DNA from: an uncultured Collinsella sp.
Lineage (GTDB): Bacteria > Actinomycetota > Coriobacteriia > Coriobacteriales > Coriobacteriaceae
Length of the DNA: 5,656 nt
Assembly (NCBI GenBank): GCA_900551625.1
Contig: URWZ01000118.1
Span: 1-5,656 of the forward strand
Reading direction: 5' to 3'
The position numbers and the translations under genes were made by a program. Below are positions 1 through 4,314 of this stretch, piece after piece; position 1 is the first letter of the stretch, and each line of letters opens with the position of its first letter. The notes under the pieces were generated by a model. The model did not search any database. It was not told the DNA's origin and worked only from the letters and a program-made list of their open reading frames with translations.

Positions 1-401
1 GCAGCGGGCATAGGAATTGCTGCCGTTGGTGCGGCGGGCATGGTTTCACGGGAAACATCGCCGATTTGGTGCTCGGGAGCCGACACTGTGGTGGTAGCTG
101 GTGCCGCCGGGGGGACGACGGGTGCCGCGGGTGCGGCGTTATCTGCCGCGGAGCCCTGTGGCGCCACGATGTTGAGCGCAATCGGTGCAAAGGCGATCTC
201 TTCCAGGTACGCCTCGATGGTCGGCTGATGCTTTTTGAGCTGAGCGATAGCAAATCGCGATGGGGCCTCAATCGTCAAGGTGTCCTCGGTAAGGCTCACA
301 GCACGCGATTGCCCCAGCATGTTGATGAGGCGCGCATCTTGGCCGTCGCGCTGACAAAAGGCGATGGCATCCCCCAGGATGATGCTTGCTTCCTCGTCCA
401 C
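1..401 (-). CDS. dnaA: Chromosomal replication initiator DnaA, N-terminal part (cut by left window edge)
   Basis: The minus strand is open for 133 codons from a GTG at 401-399 to the window edge. The first ~80 residues fit DnaA domain I, the protein-interaction domain that recruits helicase: an N-terminal helix, then LTEDTLTIEAPSRFAIAQL (about 37-55), then a helix ending in EAYLEEIAF (63-71). After residue ~80 comes an Ala/Pro-rich stretch fitting the flexible domain II. The AAA+ ATPase and DNA-binding domains would lie beyond the edge, so the call rests on domain I plus location beside rpmH and parA. The GTG start is supported by GGGAG five bases upstream and by an in-frame TAA, which is the stop codon of the preceding gene. 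The aromatic residue (Trp) often found near the DnaA N-terminus is not visible. Probably co-transcribed with the upstream ATPase gene, 15 bases away. Confidence 0.82.
   Translation of the reverse strand, partial: MDEEASIILGDAIAFCQRDGQDARLINMLGQSRAVSLTEDTLTIEAPSRFAIAQLKKHQPTIEAYLEEIAFAPIALNIVAPQGSAADNAAPAAPVVPPAAPATTTVSAPEHQIGDVSRETMPAAPTAAIPMPA
42..57. promoter_or_regulatory. parS-like site inside dnaA
   Basis: The 16-mer GGTTTCACGGGAAACA differs from the perfect parS sites in this window (TGTTTCACGTGAAACA) at two positions: the first base and one central base. The inner 14-mer GTTTCACGGGAAAC has a single mismatch. It lies in the codons for V-S-R-E-T in the unconstrained domain II linker of DnaA. 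It is probably a weaker ParB nucleation site; binding is inferred. Confidence 0.6.
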
Positions 402-416
402 TGTCTCTCCCGTTCC

Positions 417-1745
417 TTAAGCTTGGGCCCGCACGCGAGCGCTTCCGATTTCGGTCAGATGGTATTTCTGCCCATGTTTGACTATCAAGCCCGTCTGCGC
501 CAAATCGTTGAGCGTGCGCGACCAGGTGGGTGCAGAGTTTCCAAATGCCCGCGCCAAGTCCGTCGCGCCGCACTCTTGATGTTGGGCCAGATACCCTAAT
601 GCAGCGTTGCCGCGTTCGCTTACAAACACGTCCGACTGCGGTTGTGCGTATTGATTCGCCGCATTAGGATACATCATTTGAGCTGCTGGTTGTTGAGAAC
701 TCTGCATGGGCGGCACCTGCTGTTGAAAACTTTGCGGCCACTGTTGGTAAGGCTGCGGCGGCATCTGCTGAGTCCAGGGGTTGAGGTTTCCCTGCGGCAT
801 CTGCTGATACGGCTGCTGGTACGGCTGAGGATACTGCTGTGGATACGGCTGGGCATATCCCTGCTGCGGCATATATTGGGGAGGATACCCTTGTGGGTAC
901 GGTTGGTAGCCCATTTGCGCGACGTTTGGCATGGCCGCCGTCTGCTGCACGGCGCCTGTGTCCGGATCTGCCGAGCCTATGCCCTCCGGCATGTTTTGCA
1001 CTGGGTTGCCCAGCGGTGTCTGGGGGTCTTGCATGGGAAAACTTCCAGGCTGCTGCATCTGCTGCGCCACGGGCTGCTGTGCAAACGTGCTGGATAGGGG
1101 ATACGCCGGCTGCTCCGTCTCGGGGCGCACGGCGGCCCCTCGCCCTCCGGCGCGCTCGATTTCCTGCACGCGCTTGGGGTTCAGGCTTACCGTGACCACG
1201 GTGCCGTTGCCCATGTTGTCCTCGATGGATACGGCGCCGCCGGCGTTTTCCAGGTACTCCTGCACCATGGGAAACCCGGCTCCGGTTCCGCGGATGTATC
1301 GCTTCATGTTGCTGTTTGCGCTGGTAACGCCAAAGTCGAACGCGCGCTCCTTGTCGTCGATCCCCGGTCCCTGGTCTGCGAATCGGATGGTGTCGCCGCC
1401 GTCTAGGATCGAGATGATGGGCTCTGCAAAGTGTGCGTGGATAAAGTTTTCGACAATCTCGCGGATAACCATGAGCGAGATGTGCCCGCCCTGTTCTTTC
1501 ATGCACTGGTAGACGGTGTTGGTTGTCTCTTCCAGATAGGTGCGCACGTCCTTCGGTTCGATGACGATGACGCGCGGTGTCGACAGCATGTCGTCATAGA
1601 CCGCGATGCGTGCGGCATACATGGCACCCTGCGCTTTCGCAGCGGCCTGCTCTTCCTGGCCACGCTTTTCGCGCACGCCGGTGATGTGCTCATTGTCGGG
1701 TGCCGGGTCTCCGGAATCGACCATGGTGTAAAAGTCGTCAGACAT
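417..1745 (-). CDS. GHKL-type ATPase with Q/P/Y-rich linker and C-terminal winged-helix-like domain, upstream of dnaA
   Basis: A 442-residue protein that I cannot assign to a named family. Residues ~55-190 look like a Bergerat-fold (GHKL) ATPase of the SpoIIAB/RsbW/histidine-kinase type: N box REIVENFIHAHF (95-106), G1 box DQGPGID (124-130), G2 box GTGAGFPMV (153-161) and a closing GNGTVVTVSL strand (179-188). There is no dimerisation-phosphoacceptor histidine domain and no membrane segment, so it is not an ordinary sensor kinase. Residues ~211-370 are low-complexity and rich in Gln, Pro and Tyr. Residues ~373-442 look like a winged helix (GATDLARAFGNSAPTWSRTL, then GLIVKHGQKYHLTEIG). The ATG at 1745 is supported by an in-frame TGA six codons upstream; the Shine-Dalgarno is weak. 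It is first in an apparent operon with dnaA and adjoins the presumed origin, so a role in regulating initiation or dnaA is possible but unproven. Two other options are an anti-sigma-like kinase or a general transcription regulator. Confidence 0.88.
   Translation of the reverse strand: MSDDFYTMVDSGDPAPDNEHITGVREKRGQEEQAAAKAQGAMYAARIAVYDDMLSTPRVIVIEPKDVRTYLEETTNTVYQCMKEQGGHISLMVIREIVENFIHAHFAEPIISILDGGDTIRFADQGPGIDDKERAFDFGVTSANSNMKRYIRGTGAGFPMVQEYLENAGGAVSIEDNMGNGTVVTVSLNPKRVQEIERAGGRGAAVRPETEQPAYPLSSTFAQQPVAQQMQQPGSFPMQDPQTPLGNPVQNMPEGIGSADPDTGAVQQTAAMPNVAQMGYQPYPQGYPPQYMPQQGYAQPYPQQYPQPYQQPYQQMPQGNLNPWTQQMPPQPYQQWPQSFQQQVPPMQSSQQPAAQMMYPNAANQYAQPQSDVFVSERGNAALGYLAQHQECGATDLARAFGNSAPTWSRTLNDLAQTGLIVKHGQKYHLTEIGSARVRAQA
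420..629 (-). other. Winged-helix-like C-terminal domain of the ATPase
   Basis: Codons for residues ~373-442. The pattern of a first helix (RGNAALGYLAQHQ), a helix-turn-helix (GATDLARAF then APTWSRTLNDLAQTGL) and a short beta-wing (IVKHGQKYHLTEIG) resembles MarR/ArsR-like DNA-binding winged helices, with a small polar residue and Trp at the start of the putative recognition helix. DNA binding is inferred from the pattern only; a protein-protein winged helix is possible. Confidence 0.6.
691..701 (-). promoter_or_regulatory. DnaA-box-like 11-mer (AGTTCTCAACA) within the ATPase gene
   Basis: Reads TGTTGAGAACT on the plus strand and AGTTCTCAACA on the minus strand. It is identical to the 11-mer at 1858-1868 in the intergenic region. 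It lies in the linker coding sequence, 30 bp from the next copy in the same orientation. DnaA binding is inferred from the similarity of its core TTCTCAACA to TTWTNCACA. Confidence 0.45.
721..731 (-). promoter_or_regulatory. DnaA-box-like 11-mer (AGTTTTCAACA) within the ATPase gene
   Basis: Reads AGTTTTCAACA on the minus strand. The match to the intergenic copy at 1830-1840 extends to 15 identical bases (720-734 versus 1829-1843). It lies in codons for Ser-Phe-Gln-Gln, where synonymous choice would allow many other sequences. The function as a DnaA box is inferred. Confidence 0.45.
1445..1455 (+). promoter_or_regulatory. DnaA-box-like 11-mer (AGTTTTCGACA) within the ATPase gene
   Basis: AGTTTTCGACA on the plus strand, identical to the intergenic copy at 1883-1893 in the opposite orientation. 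It overlaps the codons for the ATPase N box (V-E-N-F), so here protein constraint could partly explain the sequence. It has weaker support than the intergenic copies. Confidence 0.35.
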
Positions 1746-1805
1746 GCTGCTCGCAATCTTTCATAAGGTTTCGAACAAATAGTAGCTCACTGTGCAATGT
1801 TTCTC

Positions 1806-1816
1806 ATCTTTCGACA
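1806..1816 (+). promoter_or_regulatory. Degenerate DnaA-box-like site (ATCTTTCGACA)
   Basis: Shares TTTCGACA with the strong copies and differs from AGTTTTCGACA at positions 2 and 3 of the 11-mer. It is the leftmost member of the intergenic cluster. Confidence 0.35.
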
Positions 1817-1824
1817 ACTTTTCA
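1814..1824. repeat. Left arm of 11-bp inverted repeat (ACAACTTTTCA)
   Basis: ACAACTTTTCA here is the exact reverse complement of TGAAAAGTTGT at 1907-1917. The two arms, 82 bases apart, bracket the three strong DnaA-box-like sites. Confidence 0.6.
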
Positions 1825-1829
1825 AAACC

Positions 1830-1840
1830 TGTTGAAAACT
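1830..1840 (-). promoter_or_regulatory. DnaA-box-like 11-mer (AGTTTTCAACA), intergenic copy 1
   Basis: Reads TGTTGAAAACT on the plus strand. Its core TTTTCAACA differs from the classic DnaA box TTWTNCACA at one position. A 15-base match to it lies inside the ATPase gene at 720-734. Confidence 0.55.
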
Positions 1841-1857
1841 TTGGAAAACAGGCGAAA

Positions 1858-1868
1858 AGTTCTCAACA
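1858..1868 (+). promoter_or_regulatory. DnaA-box-like 11-mer (AGTTCTCAACA), intergenic copy 2
   Basis: AGTTCTCAACA on the plus strand, opposite in orientation to its neighbours at 1830 and 1883. The starts of the three sites are 28 and 25 bp apart. It is an exact match to the copy at 691-701. Confidence 0.55.
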
Positions 1869-1882
1869 TTGCCAACATGACC

Positions 1883-1893
1883 TGTCGAAAACT
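1883..1893 (-). promoter_or_regulatory. DnaA-box-like 11-mer (AGTTTTCGACA), intergenic copy 3
   Basis: Reads TGTCGAAAACT on the plus strand. It is followed by the AT-rich stretch 1894-1920, which would be a reasonable place for duplex opening. Identical to the copy at 1445-1455 in the other orientation. Confidence 0.55.
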
Positions 1894-1906
1894 CGATGAA
1901 ATATCG

Positions 1907-1917
1907 TGAAAAGTTGT
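1907..1917. repeat. Right arm of 11-bp inverted repeat (TGAAAAGTTGT)
   Basis: Exact reverse complement of 1814-1824. It contains GAAAAGTT, which also occurs at 1854-1861, so it may be a further relative of the box family rather than a separate element. Confidence 0.6.
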
Positions 1918-1988
1918 AATGCGGCGCAAATTTCGGTTGAGCTTATGGGGGAACCGTGTGAACTACGCAACCTTTTACCTTTGATTTC

Positions 1989-2018
1989 TTGACATTTGAA
2001 CATTGATTTCCCTACAAT
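1989..2018 (+). promoter_or_regulatory. Promoter of the rpmH cluster
   Basis: A perfect -35 box TTGACA (1989-1994) and a near-perfect -10 box TACAAT (2013-2018) are separated by 18 bases, which fits a housekeeping sigma factor. Transcription would start near 2025, giving a leader of about 65 bases before rpmH. No other strong promoter is visible before the terminator at 4238, so it may drive rpmH through jag. Confidence 0.85.
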
Positions 2019-2044
2019 CTTCAAGCTCACGTGTCTATATCTGC

Positions 2045-2062
2045 GTCCGCGCTCCCGCGGAC
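2045..2062 (+). other. Leader hairpin upstream of rpmH
   Basis: GTCCGCG (2045-2051) pairs perfectly with CGCGGAC (2056-2062) around a CTCC loop, giving a 7-bp G/C-rich stem in the predicted rpmH 5' leader. No T-run follows, so it is not an intrinsic terminator. It may stabilise the transcript or affect translation; the CTCC loop is complementary to GGAG in the Shine-Dalgarno (2077-2082), but only over four bases. Confidence 0.5.
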
Positions 2063-2090
2063 ACTCGAAATGCAGCAGGAGGAACTTAAG

Positions 2091-2225
2091 ATGAAGCGTA
2101 CGTATCAGCCTAATAAGCGCAAGCGTGCCAAGACCCATGGCTTCCGTGCCCGTATGGCCACCAAGGGTGGTCGTGCCGTGCTCGCCCGTCGCCGCGCCAA
2201 GGGCCGCAAGCGTCTCACTGTCTAG
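2091..2225 (+). CDS. rpmH: Large ribosomal subunit protein bL34
   Basis: A 44-residue, very basic protein beginning [19 protein letters not shown] and ending in an Arg/Lys-rich tail ([12 protein letters not shown]). This is the standard length and signature of bL34, a small 50S subunit protein that binds 23S rRNA. The ATG at 2091 is fixed by AGGAGG (2077-2082) eight bases upstream and by the conserved MKRTYQP start; the reading frame stays open further upstream but has no family support there. It is the first gene after a strong promoter, and rnpA follows 20 bases later in the conserved bacterial order. Confidence 0.97.
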   Translation: MKRTYQPNKRKRAKTHGFRARMATKGGRAVLARRRAKGRKRLTV

Positions 2226-2245
2226 CAGCGATACACACATCTCGC

Positions 2246-2584
2246 ATGAAGACTATTAAGTCTCGGCAAGATTTCGAGCATGTGTTCAGTCAGGGGCGTC
2301 GTTTCAATCACCCTCTGATTCGAATGACCATATGTGAATCGGTTGGCGAAGGCGACTCCGGAAGGGTCGCCTTCGTTGGTGCTAAACGGCTCGGTTGTGC
2401 AGTTGTGCGCAACCGTTCTAAGCGTGTGATGCGCGAGGCCGCCCGCAGCTGCGGATTTCCCGTTGCGGGTTATGACATCATCTTGTTCGCGACTCCCAAG
2501 ACGAGGATCTCCTCGCCGCAGGAGATGGACAAGGCATTGCGTTCGCTTATGAAACGCGCCGGCGTTGCCGGGGAGGAGCGATGA
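2246..2584 (+). CDS. rnpA: Ribonuclease P protein component
   Basis: A 112-residue basic protein, normal for RnpA, the protein subunit that assists the catalytic RNase P RNA in removing tRNA 5' leaders. Family features are the N-terminal KSRQDFEHVFSQGRR (5-19) with aromatic residues of the leader-binding cleft, the RNR motif in AVVRNRSKRVMREAAR (52-67), and the C-terminal helix with EMDKALRSLMKR (93-104). ATG 2246 begins the expected MKTIKSRQDF; no clear Shine-Dalgarno precedes it, so translation may be coupled to rpmH, which ends 20 bases upstream. The stop overlaps the next start as ATGA (2581-2584). Confidence 0.95.
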   Translation: MKTIKSRQDFEHVFSQGRRFNHPLIRMTICESVGEGDSGRVAFVGAKRLGCAVVRNRSKRVMREAARSCGFPVAGYDIILFATPKTRISSPQEMDKALRSLMKRAGVAGEER

Positions 2585-2805
2585 GCAATCACGTTTTGCG
2601 ACGTGTTGCCATCGCTCCTATTCGCATATATCAACAGGTTATTTCGCCCTTATTACCTGACGCCTGCATTTATTACCCAACGTGCTCGCAATATGCCGTT
2701 CAGGCGATTGAGAAGTACGGTGTTTTGAGAGGCTGCTGGCTTGCCGTGAGGCGCATCGCTCGCTGCAATCCCCTGCACGTCGGCGGTTATGACCCTGTGC
2801 CCTAA
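2581..2805 (+). CDS. yidD: Membrane protein insertion efficiency factor YidD
   Basis: A 74-residue protein with the YidD (UPF0161) signature: N-terminal amphipathic segment RRVAIAPIRIYQQVISPLLP (7-26), the Cys-containing YYPTCSQYAVQAI (31-43), and the C-terminal RIARCNPLHVGGYDPVP (58-74). YidD is thought to assist YidC in inserting inner-membrane proteins and sits at the cytoplasmic face of the membrane. ATG 2581 overlaps the rnpA stop by four bases, with GGGAGGAG (2571-2578) just upstream, so translation is probably coupled. yidC follows 29 bases later. Confidence 0.95.
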   Translation: MSNHVLRRVAIAPIRIYQQVISPLLPDACIYYPTCSQYAVQAIEKYGVLRGCWLAVRRIARCNPLHVGGYDPVP

Positions 2806-2834
2806 CGGGCACTCGCTATCGGAGGAAAACTTAC

Positions 2835-3605
2835 ATGTGGGATTGGATCGTTAACATCCTTTTCGAGCTGCTCAAGCTCATCCAGACCTTTGCGGTCGAC
2901 TGGGGCCTGTCCATCATCATCCTGGTGGTCATCATCCGTCTGCTGCTGACGCCGCTCATGCTCAAGTCGACAAAGTCGACGGCGCGCATGCAGGTGCTGC
3001 AGCCCAAGATGCTCGAGATCCAGGAGCGCTACGCTGACGATCCCCAGCGTCAGGCCGAGGAGATGCAGAAGTTCTACAGCGAGAACAAGTTCAACCCCAT
3101 GGCTGGTTGTCTGCCGCTGTTGATCCAGATGCCTGTCCTGTTCGCCCTGTTTACGCTGCTGCGTAACCTGCCGCAGTACTTTAGCGACGGCACGTTCTCG
3201 TTCTTCAACATCCTGCCTGACCTTACCACCACGCCGAGCGCTTCTTTTGCCGATGGCTTTATGGTTGCGCTGCCTGCACTGGTTTGCCTGATTCTGTTCG
3301 CTGTCTTGACCCTGATTCCGCAGCTGTATATGTCTCGCAATCAGACCGGTCAGCAGGCCCAGAGCATGCGCATGATGGCCGTCGTCATGACCGTCATGAT
3401 GCTTTGGATGGGCTGGAGCCTGCCCGTCGGCGTTCTGCTGTACTACGATGTGTCTTCTGCCTGGCAGGTTATCCAGCAGATCTTCGTGACGCAGAAGGTT
3501 ATCGACAAGGCTAAGGCCGATGAGGAGGAGCGCCTCAAGAACGCTCCGCTGCAGGTCGAGGTTACCCGTCGCGAGAAGAAGCCGCGTCCGCACAAGAAGA
3601 AGTAG
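2835..3605 (+). CDS. yidC: Membrane protein insertase YidC/Oxa1
   Basis: A 256-residue polytopic membrane protein of the short Gram-positive YidC type, without the large periplasmic domain of proteobacterial YidC. An N-terminal hydrophobic stretch (~4-21) is followed by a first core segment (~24-41) containing Arg35, the positive residue of the hydrophilic groove. Then comes a charged cytoplasmic hairpin (~48-87) with NPMAGCLPLLIQMPVLFALF (87-106), and further segments at ~141-165, ~179-193 and ~195-216. The C-terminus is Lys/Arg-rich (VTRREKKPRPHKKK), as in YidC proteins that contact the ribosome. No lipobox is seen at the N-terminus. ATG 2835 has GGAGGA (2821-2826) eight bases upstream. It inserts or assists insertion of membrane proteins, with YidD encoded just before it. 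Confidence 0.95.
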   Translation: MWDWIVNILFELLKLIQTFAVDWGLSIIILVVIIRLLLTPLMLKSTKSTARMQVLQPKMLEIQERYADDPQRQAEEMQKFYSENKFNPMAGCLPLLIQMPVLFALFTLLRNLPQYFSDGTFSFFNILPDLTTTPSASFADGFMVALPALVCLILFAVLTLIPQLYMSRNQTGQQAQSMRMMAVVMTVMMLWMGWSLPVGVLLYYDVSSAWQVIQQIFVTQKVIDKAKADEEERLKNAPLQVEVTRREKKPRPHKKK

Positions 3606-3649
3606 TGGGATAGTATTCTTATTTAGGTACCTAACTTTTGGAGTTCGTT

Positions 3650-4219
3650 ATGTCTGAAGAGATCGTCGAGGATATGCTTGAGGAGGTTGCCCCGCGGGTC
3701 GCGGGCGATTATCCCGAGATTGCACAGCGTTACAAGGCTGGTGAAGAGCTGACCGATGAGGAGCTCGACATCATTGCCGATGTGGCTATTTCCATTCTGC
3801 GTTCCATCCTTTCGCACTTCGATGCGGCGAACTCACCCATCGATGAGTATGAGGGTGACGAGGGCGAGTTGATCCTGGACGTAACTGCTCCTGATCTTGC
3901 TGTTCTCATTGGCCGTCATGGACGTACCCTCGATGCTCTTCAAGTTATGTTCTCCCTGTTGGTGAGTCGCAAGCTTGGCTTTAGGTATCCGGTCGTCGTC
4001 GACGTCGAAGGTTATAAGAGCCGTCGACAGGACAAGGTTGCTTCTATGGCCCAGTCCGCTGCCGAGCGCGCTATTCGCACTCATAAAAGTGTTTCCTTGC
4101 CGCCCATGAATGCCTACGAACGTCGACTGGTTCATATTGCCCTTCGTGGTAACGATGCTGTCGACACGCATTCTGAGGGCTCTGACCCCGATCGCCATGT
4201 TGTGATTGTTGCTCGATAA
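3650..4219 (+). CDS. jag: KH-R3H RNA-binding protein Jag/KhpB
   Basis: A 189-residue protein. Residues ~65-125 form a KH domain with the loop IGRHGRTLDALQ (87-98). Residues ~127-189 form an R3H domain with MNAYERRLVHIAL (153-165), whose R158-x3-H162 gives the motif, followed by VDTHSEGSDPDRHVVI. Jag/KhpB binds RNA and, in other Gram-positives, affects cell elongation and division. The N-terminal ~60 residues are acidic (EEIVEDMLEEV, then GEELTDEELDIIADVA) and do not resemble the usual Jag_N domain. ATG 3650 is preferred because GGAG (3640-3643) sits six bases upstream; the TTG at 3638 would overlap that signal. It is the last gene before a strong terminator. Confidence 0.93.
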   Translation: MSEEIVEDMLEEVAPRVAGDYPEIAQRYKAGEELTDEELDIIADVAISILRSILSHFDAANSPIDEYEGDEGELILDVTAPDLAVLIGRHGRTLDALQVMFSLLVSRKLGFRYPVVVDVEGYKSRRQDKVASMAQSAAERAIRTHKSVSLPPMNAYERRLVHIALRGNDAVDTHSEGSDPDRHVVIVAR

Positions 4220-4237
4220 TCTTCTCGAGTCTATGCT

Positions 4238-4269
4238 AAGGGGACGTGGTTTCCACGTCCCCTTTTTTT
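4238..4269 (+). terminator. Intrinsic terminator after jag
   Basis: GGGGACGTGG (4240-4249) pairs perfectly with CCACGTCCCC (4253-4262) around a TTT loop, flanked by AA on the left and a run of seven T (4263-4269) on the right. This is a textbook Rho-independent terminator, 19 bases after the jag stop. It ends the rpmH-jag transcription unit and implies a separate promoter for rsmG. Confidence 0.95.
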
Positions 4270-4302
4270 GTCAAAAGTTCTCGATACACTGATTTTTGTC
4301 AG

Positions 4303-4309
4303 AAAGGAG
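4303..4309 (+). promoter_or_regulatory. Ribosome binding site deciding the rsmG start
   Basis: AAAGGAG lies five bases before TTG 4315 and eleven before GTG 4321. It excludes the longer reading from GTG 4246, which would begin inside the terminator hairpin and upstream of this site. Confidence 0.75.
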
Positions 4310-4314
4310 TCGTC

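Larger units (their letters stand above)
636..1115 (-). repeat. Gln/Pro/Tyr-rich low-complexity linker of the ATPase
   Basis: Codons for residues ~211-370, dominated by Gln, Pro, Tyr and Met. Between about 276 and 345 there are many imperfect units such as YPQ, QPYQQ and PQQY. The DNA (about 711-910) shows matching imperfect repeats around ggctgctgg/ggatacggctg. The composition predicts an intrinsically disordered, prion-like segment joining the ATPase to the winged helix. Confidence 0.8.
1746..1988. other. oriC: Candidate chromosomal replication origin (oriC)
   Basis: This non-coding region separates the leftward ATPase-dnaA operon from the rightward rpmH cluster, and every gene in the window points away from it. 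The stretch 1801-1920 has 43 G/C in 120 bases (36%), well below the flanking coding sequence. It carries three exact copies of AGTTYTCRACA (1830-1840, 1858-1868, 1883-1893), one degenerate copy (1806-1816) and an 11-bp inverted repeat. In many Gram-positive bacteria the origin lies between rpmH and dnaA. The dnaA-dnaN intergenic region, outside this window, is the main alternative or an additional half. Confidence 0.65.

Noticed and set aside
711..910. Imperfect repeats as a CRISPR array or tandem-repeat locus
   Set aside because: The repeats are short, irregular, in frame and explained by the Q/P/Y-rich linker.
664..1506. 280-codon open frame on the minus strand in another frame of the ATPase gene
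   Set aside because: The Arg/Ala/His-rich translation has no domain, while the overlapping 442-codon frame encodes clear ATPase motifs.
1769..1777. TTTCGAACA as another DnaA-box-like site
   Set aside because: It aligns to TTTTCGACA only with an insertion, so it is not a convincing family member.
1746..1800. Promoter for the ATPase-dnaA operon (for example TACTAT on the minus strand near 1780)
   Set aside because: No acceptable -35 element at 16-18 bases was found, so no promoter was called, although one must exist in the intergenic region.
2802..3593. 263-codon open frame on the minus strand opposite yidC
   Set aside because: It is the mirror of a well-supported yidC, lacks a recognisable domain, and its His/Gln/Arg-rich translation is typical of an antisense shadow.
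4276..4286. AGTTCTCGATA upstream of rsmG as a box-like site
   Set aside because: It has one mismatch at a core base and is isolated, far from the origin cluster.
4246..4314. Upstream extension of rsmG from GTG 4246
   Set aside because: The start would lie inside the terminator hairpin and upstream of the only good ribosome binding site; the extra residues do not fit the RsmG N-terminus.
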